62,668 nt of DNA from Acidobacteriaceae bacterium (GCA_003140235.1 PLJN01000059.1:10115-72782), one strand, 5' to 3'; shown: positions 1 to 9,662, counted from the stretch's first letter. Notes: a model not told the origin generated them from the sequence alone. Numbers and translations are program-made.

Positions 1-82
1 ATCTCCTTTCACAGCGTTCTAAGAGGGCCGCCCAGTAACCAATCGTGCGCCATCATTGACCATCGACTTACCAATCATTGAA

Positions 83-100
83 CGACGCCGCTCGGCGTCG
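83..100. terminator. Perfect hairpin upstream of selA
   Basis: The sequence shows an 8-bp perfect inverted repeat with a two-base loop, followed by a pyrimidine-rich stretch (CTCCTTTCTC). It lies between the left window edge and selA, so it could end transcription of an unseen upstream gene or sit in the selA leader. There is no true T-tract, so a terminator role is only an inference. Confidence 0.3.
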
Positions 101-178
101 CTCCTTTCTCTAGCAATGCCGCACTCCCCCGCCTCGGTTGCTCGCGCCACGCGCCTGTGCTGAAATAACTGTCACAAG

Positions 179-1663
179 ATGGCGCCACTCCCCCAACGAT
201 CCGATCGACCCGGCGGTAACCCCGTCGCTCCCACCGATCCCCTCGCCGACGAGCGCGGCACCGCGCTGCGACAGCTTCCTTCGGTGGACGAGATCGTGAC
301 CTCGCCGCGCCTGCAGACGCTTGCGCGCCGCCTGGACCACGCATTTCTCGTGGATGCCGCGCGCGCCGTCCTGGCACGCACGCGCGATGCCCTCCGCACA
401 AACCACCCCGCACCGCCCTCCTTCGCCCTCGATTCCCTGCTCGACGCGGTCGCCGCCGAAATCAATCATTTGCTTGCGCCTTCGTTGCGTCCGGTCATCA
501 ATGCCACTGGCGTCATCCTGCACACCAACCTGGGCCGCGCTCCTCTTCCACCCACCGCGCTCGAGCGCATTCAAGCCACGGCCGGCGGCTACACCAATCT
601 CGAATACGATCTCGCATCCGGCACCCGCGGCCGCCGCGACGTGCACACTTCCGCGCTCCTCTCCCGCCTCACGGGCGCGGAATCGGCTGTCCTCGTCAAT
701 AACAATGCCGCCGCGGTTTTTTTGGTTCTGGCCACTCTCGCCCGCGGAGGCGAAGTCCTCGTTTCGCGCGGCGAGTTGATCGAGATCGGCGAATCGTTCC
801 GCATTCCCGAAATCATGGCGGAAAGCGGCGCGGTACTCCGCGAAGTGGGCACCACCAATCGCACCACGCTCGCCGATTACGAACGCGCGCTCTCCGACCG
901 TACGCGCCTGTTGCTGCGCGTGCATCGCTCGAATTTCCGCATCACGGGATTCACCGCGCAGCCTGCGCTCGCCGAGCTCGTAGAACTCGGCCGCCGCGCC
1001 GCCGTCCCCGTCTTTGAAGACCTCGGCTCCGGCAGCTTGACCGATCTTTCCCGCTTCGGCGTATCCGAACCGCTCGTGCGCGCCAGTGTCGCCGCCGGGC
1101 TCGACGTGGTCTCCTTCAGCGGCGACAAGCTTCTTGGCGGTCCGCAGGCAGGACTAATCGTAGGCCGGCGCGAACCCCTCGCCCGCGTCCGCAAGCATCC
1201 GTTGTTCCGCGCATTGCGTGCGGATAAATTAGCCATCGGCGCGCTGCAAGCGACGCTTGCCGCCTACCTGCAAAATGACGCAGAAGCTGTCCCCGTGCTG
1301 GCGATGCTTCGCATGACGCCGCAGGAAATCGCGCTGCGCACCGCAAAGCTTCTGGAAGCTTTGCGCCCTCTGGTCCCCGAGCAACAGGCGACATTTGAGA
1401 TCACCGATGGCCAGTCGGTTATCGGCGGCGGCTCTACGCCCGACCAGAGCCTGCCCACGCATCTGCTGCAGGTCGCCAGCCACGGCCAGCCGCTGACGCA
1501 GCTTGAAGCACGACTCCGCCTCCCGTTCGCCGGCGTTCCCGTCCTCGCCCGCATTGTTCACGACCGCGCCATAGCGCACTTGGCACTCGATCTTCGTACG
1601 GTATTTCCCAGCGAGGAGCCCGCCCTCATCGCCGCGCTAGCAGCCGCGCTCGCCCCCAGTTAA
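179..1663 (+). CDS. selA: L-seryl-tRNA(Sec) selenium transferase (SelA)
   Basis: SelA is a PLP enzyme that converts seryl-tRNA(Sec) to selenocysteinyl-tRNA(Sec) using selenophosphate, in the cytoplasm. The 494-residue product has the SelA hallmark INATGVILHTNLGRAPL around residue 107 and the PLP-lysine context SGDKLLGGPQAG (Lys about 317). The length is close to the usual 460-470 plus an N-terminal extension of about 25 residues. The ATG at 179 is used because the typical SelA start (here around LRQLPSVDEIV) has no better in-frame ATG. No selB, selD or tRNA-Sec is visible nearby, so they must lie elsewhere if the pathway works. No in-frame TGA selenoprotein was recognised in the window. Confidence 0.95.
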   Translation: MAPLPQRSDRPGGNPVAPTDPLADERGTALRQLPSVDEIVTSPRLQTLARRLDHAFLVDAARAVLARTRDALRTNHPAPPSFALDSLLDAVAAEINHLLAPSLRPVINATGVILHTNLGRAPLPPTALERIQATAGGYTNLEYDLASGTRGRRDVHTSALLSRLTGAESAVLVNNNAAAVFLVLATLARGGEVLVSRGELIEIGESFRIPEIMAESGAVLREVGTTNRTTLADYERALSDRTRLLLRVHRSNFRITGFTAQPALAELVELGRRAAVPVFEDLGSGSLTDLSRFGVSEPLVRASVAAGLDVVSFSGDKLLGGPQAGLIVGRREPLARVRKHPLFRALRADKLAIGALQATLAAYLQNDAEAVPVLAMLRMTPQEIALRTAKLLEALRPLVPEQQATFEITDGQSVIGGGSTPDQSLPTHLLQVASHGQPLTQLEARLRLPFAGVPVLARIVHDRAIAHLALDLRTVFPSEEPALIAALAAALAPS

Positions 1664-1730
1664 GTCGAAAGTTAAATCGCGGTCTCAGATCGCGGAGGTC
1701 CTGCGGAAAAGCGCCCTCACTCACCAACCA

Positions 1731-3314
1731 TCACTCGCCGGGAGTCGGTGGTGGCGGCCCCATTGGCACGGTGGATTGCGGCGGAACCGATGGCGGCCGC
1801 ACCGGCGGCGTCGAAGGAGCCGTCACAGGCGCGCCCGGCGACGCGGGCCTCTCCTGCTTAGGCTCCGGATGGGACACCGGATCGGCCTGTATTGGGCTCG
1901 CCATCAGCGCTTCAATTTCCGCGACGGTGCGCGGCAGCCGCGCCGTCAATAATTTGTATCCCGTGGGCGTGATCAGCACGTCATCCTCGATCCTCACGCC
2001 GATTTTTTCCTCCGGCAGATACAGTCCCGGCTCGTCGGTAACCACCATTCCCGCCTCGAGCGGCCGGTTGGGATCCCCCGCGTCATGAACGTCCAATCCG
2101 ATGTGGTGGCCCAGCCCATGAATGAAATAACGTCCGAGCGGCCGCCCTTCCCGGTCAGCCCCGTGCGTGTTCATATAATTGAAGGCAATCTGAAACAAGC
2201 TGTTCGGCCCGCCACGCCCCAGCGTCATGCCCGGCTTCATGGCCGCGAGCACGGCGTTCTGCGCGCCCAGAACGATTTCGTAAATTTCCCGCTGCCGCGC
2301 GGTGAAATGGCCGTTGGCGGGCAGCGTCCGCGTGATGTCCGCCGTATATCCCGCGTATTGCGCGCCCACATCGAGCAGCACTACGTCGCCATCCTGAATC
2401 TGTGCGTTCAGCTCGTTAAAGTGCAGCACCGTCGAATCCAGGCCCGTGCCCACGATCGGAGCATACGCTTCCGCTTCCGAGCCTCCATAGGCGTGAATTT
2501 CCACCATTTTCGCAGCCACTTGATATTCGTAGAGCCCCGGATGTACCAGGTGCATAGCGGCCAGATGCGCGTCCACGGAAAGCTCGATGGCCTTGGTGAG
2601 CAGCGCGATTTCGCCGGGCGACTTTATTTGCCGCATCGCGCCGATAGCCGCTGCGGCGTCATGCTGCTTCAGGCCGGGCGCGGCCTGCCGCACCCAATCC
2701 GACCACTCGCGTGCGTGCGGATACCCGGTGTCTTCCTTCTGGGGCAACACCGTGTACACATCACCATAATTTTTGGCTAGGTCGGCGAGGCGCCCCTTTA
2801 GCGCCTCAAACGGTTGAACCGCCGCGAACCCCGTGCGCGCCGCGATTCCCGGGTCGGTCGGCCCCATCCGCGGCCCATTCCAGCGCTCCTCCGCCAAGTC
2901 GCGCGGCGGCAAGAACAAAATCTCCGCCGGCCCTTTCCATCCTTTTGCTGCGGCCCCTGGCGGCAGCACCAGCAGCGCCGCGCCCTCTTCATTGTGTCCG
3001 GTCAAATAGTAAAAATTCTCTTCCTGATTGAACACATAGGAAGGCGACGAATTTTCCTTCCCCGTATATCCAAACAGCACCACCGGCCCATTGAGCTGGG
3101 CCGCCAGCCGCGCGCGCCGTTCGGCGAACACGGCATTAGGCTCGCGCTCCCGCGCGAAAAGCATCGCCGGCGTCGCCACCGCCATCGCAATAACGACCAG
3201 CAGCAAGCTCACAGCGCAGGCCGCCCGCACCAAGCGCACCCACCCGGTACGCCCGCTCAGCGCAGCGCGCACCGTTGTCGCAGCACGCTCGCCGCAGCGC
3301 CGCTGCCGCAGCAT
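1731..3314 (-). CDS. Secreted Xaa-Pro aminopeptidase (M24B family)
   Basis: M24B peptidases remove N-terminal residues preceding proline. An AMP_N-like domain (ERRARLAAQLNGPVVLFGYTG) is followed by the creatinase/pita-bread domain. The dinuclear metal ligands are visible in LLDVGAQYAGYTADITRT (the two Asp), HGLGHHIGLDVHD (His), TDEPGLYLPE (Glu) and GVRIEDD (Glu). A hydrophobic stretch (AVSLLLVVIAMAVATPAMLFA) before the catalytic part suggests export. The C-terminal tail is Pro-rich. The open frame runs back to a TTG at 3494, but that extension is Cys/Arg-rich low-complexity sequence and is probably not translated. The ATG at 3314 is chosen; GTG at 3239 is an equally good alternative and would give a tighter signal peptide. 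Confidence 0.88.
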   Translation of the reverse strand: MLRQRRCGERAATTVRAALSGRTGWVRLVRAACAVSLLLVVIAMAVATPAMLFAREREPNAVFAERRARLAAQLNGPVVLFGYTGKENSSPSYVFNQEENFYYLTGHNEEGAALLVLPPGAAAKGWKGPAEILFLPPRDLAEERWNGPRMGPTDPGIAARTGFAAVQPFEALKGRLADLAKNYGDVYTVLPQKEDTGYPHAREWSDWVRQAAPGLKQHDAAAAIGAMRQIKSPGEIALLTKAIELSVDAHLAAMHLVHPGLYEYQVAAKMVEIHAYGGSEAEAYAPIVGTGLDSTVLHFNELNAQIQDGDVVLLDVGAQYAGYTADITRTLPANGHFTARQREIYEIVLGAQNAVLAAMKPGMTLGRGGPNSLFQIAFNYMNTHGADREGRPLGRYFIHGLGHHIGLDVHDAGDPNRPLEAGMVVTDEPGLYLPEEKIGVRIEDDVLITPTGYKLLTARLPRTVAEIEALMASPIQADPVSHPEPKQERPASPGAPVTAPSTPPVRPPSVPPQSTVPMGPPPPTPGE

Positions 3315-3410
3315 AGCCGCACTATTCTCGCAGCAGCGCCGCAGCGCAACCGCAACATTGCCGCCGCAGCCGCGCTGCCGCAGCGCCAATGCCACATCAC
3401 CTCCAGTAGC
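3290..3410. repeat. GC-rich low-complexity tract of GCAGC/GCCGC units
   Basis: Many irregular copies of short GCCGCAGC/GCAGCGCC words occur here, upstream of and overlapping the possible start of the Xaa-Pro aminopeptidase. They create long spurious open frames on both strands. The tract makes the true start of that gene uncertain. Confidence 0.6.
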
Positions 3411-3610
3411 ACAGCCATTCCTGGCTGTGCATCCGCACCTAATGCGCCGCTCACAAATCATCTTCGCCTCAAGCTGCCGCCACGAATCCGCCAATCGTTC
3501 ATCTGTCCGCTAATGTGCATCGTGATGATCTTCGCCTTCGCCGCTGACTCATAGTCACTGTGGTAGCCGTCGCCTTGCGTGTCGCGGTCGCGTTAGCCGT
3601 GGCCCCAAGT

Positions 3611-3745
3611 TGTCATTCTGAGAGGCTGTGACTTTTTTGATTTTTTGCGAAAAGTGATGCTGAAAACAATTGCCTTACACGCGAAAGAATCGCCTTTTCG
3701 CAATTTAGTCACACCCTCTGAGCGAAGCGAAGAATCTCTCGGCAT
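3611..3745. repeat. Dispersed short repeat (TGTCATTCTGAGCGAAGCGA type), split copy
   Basis: TGTCATTCTGA occurs at about 3612 and CTGAGCGAAGCGAAGAATCTC at about 3718. Together they form a separated copy of a motif that recurs at 4794 and 4868. The insert between the halves is unrelated sequence. Such motifs are common intergenic repeats in several Acidobacteriota genomes (recollection, not checked). The copy lies in the leader of etfA and produces a false N-terminal extension of its reading frame. Confidence 0.6.
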
Positions 3746-3794
3746 TCGTGCTGATTTCCGCCGCCCCGATTCCTCCGCCGGTGGTTTACCGGCC

Positions 3795-4772
3795 ATGAAC
3801 ATCCTGCTCATCCCCGAGCAACGCGAAGCGAAGTGGAATCCCGTCAGCTTTGAAACTCTCGGCGCCGCGCAGCAAATCGCCGCGCAGACCCAGAGCCGTC
3901 TCTCCGCCGTCCTCCTCGGCAAAGGAATGCGCCCGCTCGCCGAAGATCTCGCGCCCTACAAACTCGACGAAGTCCTCCTCGCCGAGCATGACTTGCTCGA
4001 GCGCTACACCCCCGACGGTTTCACCCTCGCCCTTCGCCAGATAATCGACCGCGTCAAGCCCGATCTGGTGCTGCTGCCGCACACCTACCAGGTTCGCGAT
4101 TTCGCGCCCCAGCTCGCCGCCTCGCTCGGCAAAGGCATGATCGGCGACTGCGTCGGCTACCGCCACGAAAACGGCCGGCTCGTCTTCGTGCGCCAGATGT
4201 TTCAGGGAAAAACCGCCGCAGACGTCACCTTCGTGGGCGCCCCGCCCTGGTTTGCCTCTTTCCAAGCCGGCGCTTTCCGTGGCGATCAGGCGGAGAAAGC
4301 CGCGGCGTCCGCCCCCATAACGCCGGTTGAAATCACCTTGCAGCCCGCGCAGATTCGCACCACCCCGCTCGAGCTTTTCCGCGAAGCCAAACAAGCCGTA
4401 GACCTGACGCAAGCTCCCATCATCGTAGCCATCGGCCGCGGCATCAAGGCTCCGGAAAACATCCCCATGGCCGAAAAGCTCGCCAAACTCTTCGGAGGCG
4501 AACTCGCCGCCTCGCGTCCCATCTGCGATGAAGGCTGGCTCCCCATGGATCGCCAGGTCGGCAGCTCGGGCCAGACCGTAGCGCCCAAGCTCTATCTGGC
4601 GCTCGGCATCAGCGGCGCCATCCAGCACGTAGTCGGCATGAAAGGCGCGCGCACCATCGCCGCCATCAACAAAGATCCCCACGCCCCCATCTTCGAAGTC
4701 GCCGACTACGGCATCGTAGGCGACATCTTCGAACTAATCCCCGCCCTAACCGAAGCCCTCGAAAAAAAGTAA
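3795..4772 (+). CDS. etfA: Electron transfer flavoprotein alpha subunit
   Basis: EtfA binds FAD and, with EtfB, passes electrons from acyl-CoA and related dehydrogenases to the quinone pool. The 325-residue frame begins MNILLIPEQ, the expected start of the adenine-nucleotide-alpha-hydrolase-like domain. It ends with the classic FAD domain: [20 protein letters not shown], then [12 protein letters not shown] and [22 protein letters not shown]. The open frame extends upstream to 3645, but those 50 codons read through a dispersed repeat, so the ATG at 3795 is preferred. EtfB is usually directly upstream of etfA; here it is absent, so this copy is unpaired within the window. Confidence 0.92.
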   Translation: MNILLIPEQREAKWNPVSFETLGAAQQIAAQTQSRLSAVLLGKGMRPLAEDLAPYKLDEVLLAEHDLLERYTPDGFTLALRQIIDRVKPDLVLLPHTYQVRDFAPQLAASLGKGMIGDCVGYRHENGRLVFVRQMFQGKTAADVTFVGAPPWFASFQAGAFRGDQAEKAAASAPITPVEITLQPAQIRTTPLELFREAKQAVDLTQAPIIVAIGRGIKAPENIPMAEKLAKLFGGELAASRPICDEGWLPMDRQVGSSGQTVAPKLYLALGISGAIQHVVGMKGARTIAAINKDPHAPIFEVADYGIVGDIFELIPALTEALEKK

Positions 4773-4793
4773 TGGCGCTGTTCTGCGCCTTAC

Positions 4794-4832
4794 ATTGTCA
4801 TTCCGACAAAGCGAACCCGAATGCGGGACTCC
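4794..4832. repeat. Dispersed short repeat, copy 2
   Basis: This contains TTGTCATTCCGACAAAGCGA followed by sequence resembling the other copies. It lies just after etfA. Compare the copies at 3611-3745 and 4868-4911. Confidence 0.55.
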
Positions 4833-4867
4833 ACTGTGAATTGGCAGAGAATGCGTCTGGCTTTACG

Positions 4868-4911
4868 TTGTCATTCCGACAGAGCGAAGCGACGAGGAAT
4901 CCCTCATTCTC
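4868..4911. repeat. Dispersed short repeat, copy 3 (most complete)
   Basis: TTGTCATTCCGACAGAGCGA is followed directly by AGCGACGAGGAATCCCTC, giving the fullest version of the motif in the window. The copies at 4794 and 4868 are tandem, in the same orientation, about 74 bp apart. Confidence 0.6.
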
Positions 4912-4974
4912 CTGTATCGGCAAGAGCGCGCCACAACCTCCAGCACGAACAACAGCGTGCAGTTTGCTCCTACT

Positions 4975-5190
4975 TCACTGCGCGACCTTATAACTCCCCG
5001 CGCTAAACAGCACGTTTCCTTCGTCGCAATAAACCGACACCGGATTCAGCGTCGCCCCATTCTTATGCGCCACCATCAACGCCTCATTCACGGAAGGATA
5101 ATCCCCAATCAAGCGGTGCTCCAGCGCGCTCTCCAATCGGTCCACCCCGATCACCCGAAACTTTCCCTTGGGCGCTTGCTTTTCAATCAT
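4975..5190 (-). CDS. Small conserved-looking hypothetical protein (71 aa)
   Basis: The family is not recognised. The product begins MIEKQAPKGKFRVIGVDRLE and continues with LIGDYPSVNEALMVAHKN, NPVSVYCDEGNVLFSAG. It is soluble with mixed alpha/beta character and a normal residue composition, unlike the shadow frames around it. It is convergent with etfA and divergent from the deaminase gene at 5334. No signal peptide or membrane segment is seen. Confidence 0.6.
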   Translation of the reverse strand: MIEKQAPKGKFRVIGVDRLESALEHRLIGDYPSVNEALMVAHKNGATLNPVSVYCDEGNVLFSAGSYKVAQ

Positions 5191-5333
5191 CCCGGCCCCC
5201 CTATGTTCGTTTGCTGACTATTAAATGCTGTTCACCTCAGTGCCGTTTCGAAGCTGGAAACTGCCCTGCCATTACCCGTGGCGCAAGGGTGCATAATATC
5301 TGTATCGTGGCACCACGGCAACGCTCATAAAAA

Positions 5334-5837
5334 ATGATCCCTCCCACTTACAAACCCAAGAAACAATTCATGCAGCTCGCCATCGAGGAGGCCATCCGCG
5401 CGAGCGACCGCGGCGATTATCCCATCGGTGCCGTCATCACTCGCGTCCTGGGCAAGCGGGAGGTGGTCATCGCCGCCGCCGGCAACCGCGTCAAAACTTC
5501 CGGCTCCTCCATCAAGCACGTCGAGCTCGAAACCTTGAAATACGTCTCCTCCGGCTATGGCCGTTATCTCCCCGATTTCGTCTTGTACTCCACCCACGAA
5601 CCCTGCGCCATGTGCGCCGGCGCCTGCGTCTGGTCCAAAATCGGCGCCATCGTCTACGGCGTCTCCCAGGAAGACATCGCCGCCTACGGCAAAAAACACG
5701 GCACCGACGAATTCAAATGGCGCGCCTGCCTCATCTCCTGCAAACACGTCCTCCAAAAGGGAGGCCGCGACATCCCCATCTTCGGCCATTTCCTAAGGCC
5801 GCAATGCCAAAAGCTATTCTCCTACCACGGCGCCTGA
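5334..5837 (+). CDS. Zinc-dependent nucleoside/tRNA adenosine deaminase family protein
   Basis: This is a cytidine/deoxycytidylate-deaminase-fold enzyme of 167 residues. The catalytic zinc site is visible as HVE (His62, Glu64; HAE in most relatives) and PCAMC (Cys91, Cys94), and the family opening FMQLAIEEAIRA...YPIGAVI is present. Candidate reactions are deamination of the tRNA wobble adenosine, guanine, or a small nucleoside. The sequence does not decide among these, although the context is TadA/guanine-deaminase-like. The gene stands alone between the 71-residue hypothetical gene and the convergent TonB-dependent receptor. Confidence 0.85.
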   Translation: MIPPTYKPKKQFMQLAIEEAIRASDRGDYPIGAVITRVLGKREVVIAAAGNRVKTSGSSIKHVELETLKYVSSGYGRYLPDFVLYSTHEPCAMCAGACVWSKIGAIVYGVSQEDIAAYGKKHGTDEFKWRACLISCKHVLQKGGRDIPIFGHFLRPQCQKLFSYHGA

Positions 5838-5866
5838 TGTGCTGCGATACGGACAGCCTCCCTAAC

Positions 5867-8812
5867 CTAAAATTCGTAATCGAGTGAAAACTCGATTCGC
5901 CGCCCGCCCGTTCCCTCGATCGGCTGGCCGAAGCTGCCCGTCGGCGCAAGACTCGATCCAAAAACCGGATTGATCGCCGAGATATTCGGGTGGTTGAAAA
6001 GATTGAAGAATTCCGCCACCACGTCCAGGTGCGCCGTTTTCCCGAAGGGGAAATACTTGAGCACGCGAAAATCCGCGTTTGCAAGCCACGGCGTTCTTAC
6101 CGAGTTCCTCCCCAAGGCCAGCGGCCTCGACGAAAGTGGAAATGCCTGGCTCCTATTCGAGTCCACGCCGGTCAGAGGATTTGCCACCCGCCCGCTGCCC
6201 ACCGTGACGATGGGTGCCAGCTCGATGTGCCCGAACACGCGCACCGGCCAGCTCGGCGGCCCAGCCTTTTTCTGCGGGCTATCCTCATCCTCGCCGACCG
6301 GTAATTCCCAAAGCCCGTTGAACACCAGCATATGTCGCTGGTCCTGCCGGGAAAAACCGCGCTCGGCCGCCAGGTCAAAAGGGTTTTGTGGCTCTTCGTC
6401 AAAATCGGAAGCATCGTCTGTAGCTTTCGATAAGGTGTAGCTGGCGGAAAATTCCAACTCGTCGTACATGCGCCGGTTAAGCGTCAGCGCGAGCCCGTTA
6501 TACGATGAGCTGGCCGAATCTTCGAGCTCGTAGATGTCGGCGAATTGCGGATTGCGGCGTCCGGAAGAAAACACAGGCCTGCCGATCTGCTGCGGCGCTG
6601 GATTGGTTACTCCGAGGCTCGCCGCGTTAGCGGCCGTCAGCGGCACCGGCGGCAGTAAATTAACGTTAACCGTGCGGGCCAAATGAAGGCCGCGCACAAA
6701 AAGATAATCCGCGCGCGCCGTCAGGTTCGTAGAGAGCTGCACCTCCGCCCCGGCGCTGGCTTGCTGGCTGTAAGGCGTCGCCAAATGCGCCCCCGCGCCA
6801 GAGCCCGCGCGAAAACCAACTCGAAAAATTGACGGCGCAATTCCCGCCGCGGGAGTCTCCAATGCACCGCCGCCCGCCGCCGCAAATAGACTTGCCGCCG
6901 CGTTGCCGTCCGCAACTTGCTCGAACCCTTGCACGCCATTTTTTTTCACCGCGCGCGCGAGATTGGCCACGACGTACCGGTCAAAGAAAATTCCGTAGCC
7001 CGTCCGCAACACCCACCTTGCCGACGGGCTCCACGCCAGCCCCATTCGCGGGCTGAAGTTGTGCGTCGCCTGCCCAAATCCCGATGGCAAATGCTCGAAG
7101 TCGTACCGCACCCCCAGGTCCAGAGTGACTTGCCGCGTTACCGACCAGTGATCCTGCGCGAATGCCCCAACACTCGTTACCGGAAAATCCACCGCCGCAT
7201 GGCCAAAGGCCTGGCGAAACTGATCGGGCGCGCCTGCCAGGAAATCGGCGAGCGTCGCGAACACGTACACGCCCCCAAAGCCGTCAGGAGCGGCCGCCTT
7301 GATCCGCACGCGGTTCACGCTTGCCCCAGCTTTCCACACGTGCCTGCCCCGCGTCCGCGTATACGTGTAAGTTCCCTGGTACTGGTGTTCGTGGCGTTCG
7401 TTTATCCCGCCGTACGGACGTCCAAAGTCCGCCACACCCGCAATATCGATTTCCGGCCCCATCGCATCGTTACTCCGCAATACTGTGTGCGACGTGGCCG
7501 CCTGCATTCGCAAGTCTCCGACGGCCTGCGAGCCGTACACGGTCGTAAGCGAGCCGGAAATTGCCGAATCGCTCGTAAATGTGCTGCCGCGGGCGCTTGC
7601 GTCCGCCAGCCCGCTGGTGTTAAACGCATCGCCGGCTTCGCGATTGTTCGCGAACGCATACCGCGCCATCAGCGAAGTATTTTTCGTTAGCTGGTGATTG
7701 AGTTTCCCGGCCGCCTCGGTCTCCGCGCGAGCGATCGGGAAAAATCCGGTGGCGATCTGCCGCGTCGCCAGCCGCGGATCGGCTCCCATGGCCAGCAAGG
7801 TATTAATCGCCGACGCCGCTCGCGGGTCGATATCCGAGCCACTCTGCCCGCGATTGCTTTCCTGCTCGATCGCCGCGTAATAGAACGTGCGGCCCTTCAC
7901 GATCGGGCCGCCCAGCGCTGCGCCCGCACGATAACGCCGGAACGCCGGCTTCGCGGGATCGCTCTCGAACGGATCGCGCGCGTTCAGTGCGCTGTCCTGC
8001 ACGAAAATGAACGCGTCCCCGTGGATCGCGTTTGCGCCTGAACGCGTGATCACATTGATCGAGCCTCCGGACGCGCCCCCCGATTCCGCCGAGAGCCCGT
8101 TGTTCACCACCTGAAACTCCTGCACGATTTCGGGGGACAGCTCGATGCGGCTCGATCCCGTGTACTCGTCATTGTTGTCGAGCCCGTCGATCGAAATATT
8201 GTTGCTTCTTGCGCGCATCCCGCCAAACGTGAATCCGCTCCCTGCGAGCGGCGTGGCCCCGCTCCCCGGTGTGGCCGCCGGTGCATTAACGACGCCCGGC
8301 GCCAGCAGCACGAAATCCAGATAGTTGCGGCTATGCACCGGCAGCTCTTCGATTCTTTCCCCATCCACCGTGGAGACCACTGACGTCTGCGAGACGTCCA
8401 CGCTCGCCGGCTGCGCCGTCACCGTGATTTGCGTTGCCGACGAGGCCGGCGCTAGCACAATCCCGAGGCGCACGCTCTCGCCCAGCGCCAGTTCCACGCC
8501 CGTATGCCGGTAAGGCGCGAATCCCTCACGCTCCACCGTGACTTCATAAATCCCAGCCGAAAGTTCCGGCGCATGGAACGAACCACCCTCGTCGGTGACG
8601 AGCGTGCGTCCCTGATCGGTGGCTGTGTTGCGCACCGTGACCGCCGCGCCCGCAACCGCACCTCCGCTGCTGTCTTTCACCGTGCCATCGAGCGTTGCTC
8701 CCACCTTCGACGCCTGCGCATGGGCGCCCGTCGCCTGCAAAAGTCCCACCAATACGAACACTACAATCGCGCCCACCCGCGGCTCGAAAAAATGACTTCG
8801 CCTCATGCGCAT
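5867..8812 (-). CDS. Oar-type TonB-dependent receptor with carboxypeptidase-regulatory domain
   Basis: This is a 981-residue outer-membrane protein of the family greatly expanded in Acidobacteriota. In order it has a signal peptide (VGAIVVFVLVGLLQATGAHAQ), a carboxypeptidase-D regulatory-like beta-sandwich (GATLDGTVKDSSGGAVAGAA...), a TonB plug (RIEELPVHSRNYLDFVLLAPG... NISIDGLDNNDEY), and a 22-strand-type barrel ending in the aromatic FSLDYEF. The substrate cannot be read from the sequence; relatives are proposed to take up glycans or large ligands. The ATG at 8812 (or 8806, two codons later) precedes the signal peptide. The frame is open to 8980 but that part lacks signal-peptide character. 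Confidence 0.93.
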   Translation of the reverse strand: MRMRRSHFFEPRVGAIVVFVLVGLLQATGAHAQASKVGATLDGTVKDSSGGAVAGAAVTVRNTATDQGRTLVTDEGGSFHAPELSAGIYEVTVEREGFAPYRHTGVELALGESVRLGIVLAPASSATQITVTAQPASVDVSQTSVVSTVDGERIEELPVHSRNYLDFVLLAPGVVNAPAATPGSGATPLAGSGFTFGGMRARSNNISIDGLDNNDEYTGSSRIELSPEIVQEFQVVNNGLSAESGGASGGSINVITRSGANAIHGDAFIFVQDSALNARDPFESDPAKPAFRRYRAGAALGGPIVKGRTFYYAAIEQESNRGQSGSDIDPRAASAINTLLAMGADPRLATRQIATGFFPIARAETEAAGKLNHQLTKNTSLMARYAFANNREAGDAFNTSGLADASARGSTFTSDSAISGSLTTVYGSQAVGDLRMQAATSHTVLRSNDAMGPEIDIAGVADFGRPYGGINERHEHQYQGTYTYTRTRGRHVWKAGASVNRVRIKAAAPDGFGGVYVFATLADFLAGAPDQFRQAFGHAAVDFPVTSVGAFAQDHWSVTRQVTLDLGVRYDFEHLPSGFGQATHNFSPRMGLAWSPSARWVLRTGYGIFFDRYVVANLARAVKKNGVQGFEQVADGNAAASLFAAAGGGALETPAAGIAPSIFRVGFRAGSGAGAHLATPYSQQASAGAEVQLSTNLTARADYLFVRGLHLARTVNVNLLPPVPLTAANAASLGVTNPAPQQIGRPVFSSGRRNPQFADIYELEDSASSSYNGLALTLNRRMYDELEFSASYTLSKATDDASDFDEEPQNPFDLAAERGFSRQDQRHMLVFNGLWELPVGEDEDSPQKKAGPPSWPVRVFGHIELAPIVTVGSGRVANPLTGVDSNRSQAFPLSSRPLALGRNSVRTPWLANADFRVLKYFPFGKTAHLDVVAEFFNLFNHPNISAINPVFGSSLAPTGSFGQPIEGTGGRRIEFSLDYEF

Positions 8813-9010
8813 CCCTTCATAGGTCGTAATATCTCCGTTCGTTCTCGCTGCGCCATTTTCAAACTCTGCATGTCCGGTCGAGCTGCGCGCTGGGTTTCTC
8901 GCCGCGTGGTCGTGCCGTGCGGCGGCACAATGCCGCGTCGCGTTCGCAAATATGCAAACGTCGGGCGAACGCACCTTCAATTAGCGCTGATCAGTCGAAT
9001 GGGGAAACTT

Positions 9011-9322
9011 CTAGACGCGCAGCGGGACGCCGGGAGGGCTGATCGGAATGCGAATCTCCGAGAAAGGAACCGCTTCACGTTCGCGGGAAGCCGAACGCCT
9101 CAACGCATACAGGAAACCAACCGCTGACGGTAGACGCCCATGGAACGCAAACGCAAATAAGTACAGCACTCCTAGGCACAATACCAAAACAACGAACGTG
9201 TACTCGGTGTCATTCCCGTTTTGCAGTGTTTGGTCCCACCGGTCAAACACCTCGACCAGCGGACACACGATGCAGGTAACCAAAACAGTTACCGCCATCA
9301 GGCGGGAGAGCATCAGCCGCAT
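9011..9322 (-). CDS. Small two-helix membrane protein
   Basis: The 103-residue product starts at the ATG at 9322, just before the first hydrophobic helix (LMAVTVLVTCIVCPLVEVF). A short polar segment, DRWDQTLQNGNDTEY, separates it from a second helix (FVVLVLCLGVLYLFAFAF). The C-terminus is a polar tail. The DxWDxTxQxGxDTEY segment resembles small membrane proteins I associate with Acidobacteriota genomes (recollection). Function is unknown. The frame is open back to 9463, but the additional residues lack membrane or signal character. Confidence 0.55.
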   Translation of the reverse strand: MRLMLSRLMAVTVLVTCIVCPLVEVFDRWDQTLQNGNDTEYTFVVLVLCLGVLYLFAFAFHGRLPSAVGFLYALRRSASREREAVPFSEIRIPISPPGVPLRV

Positions 9323-9614
9323 GCTGCGCAGTCTAACAAGAAAGCGTCCGCGAAAATAGCCACGGTCCTCAGGTGCCGAAGCGCGTGCACTCTGGTGCAC
9401 ACCGGCTTGGCAGACCGTTGAGATTCGAACGCGGGCCTTATTTACTCTTGAAATACTATACAAATTACGTTAACATGTCGTGCAAAGCCCACCTGCATCG
9501 CTTTGCGCCATCTAATTTCCGGCACTCGGGTCTATTTTGCTTTTGAAAGGTGTTGCCAGTGGCGTTGGGAGGAAAAACCATCTTGTAACTGCCGTAGAAT
9601 GATATCCTTGCGAA

Positions 9615-9639
9615 GGCAATAAATCACTTGACTCGCCCA
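9615..9639. repeat. Left terminal inverted repeat of the IS1595 element
   Basis: It begins GGCAATAAATCACTTGACTC. Read inward, it matches the reverse complement of 12553-12577 at 21 of 25 positions. It lies 24 bp before the transposase start. Confidence 0.8.
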
Positions 9640-9662
9640 CGCCTTTAAGGTACATTCGGAGC

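Noticed and set aside
179-1663. Nearby selenoprotein gene linked to selA
   Set aside because: No in-frame TGA with a plausible selenoprotein context was recognised in the neighbouring genes.
9415-9450. Possible tRNA T-arm (TTCGAATC-like)
   Set aside because: No acceptor, D-arm or anticodon stem can be built around it; only the T-loop-like word is present.
9599-9614. Target duplication for the IS1595 element
   Set aside because: No 8-bp match between the left and right flanks even with a shift of several bases.
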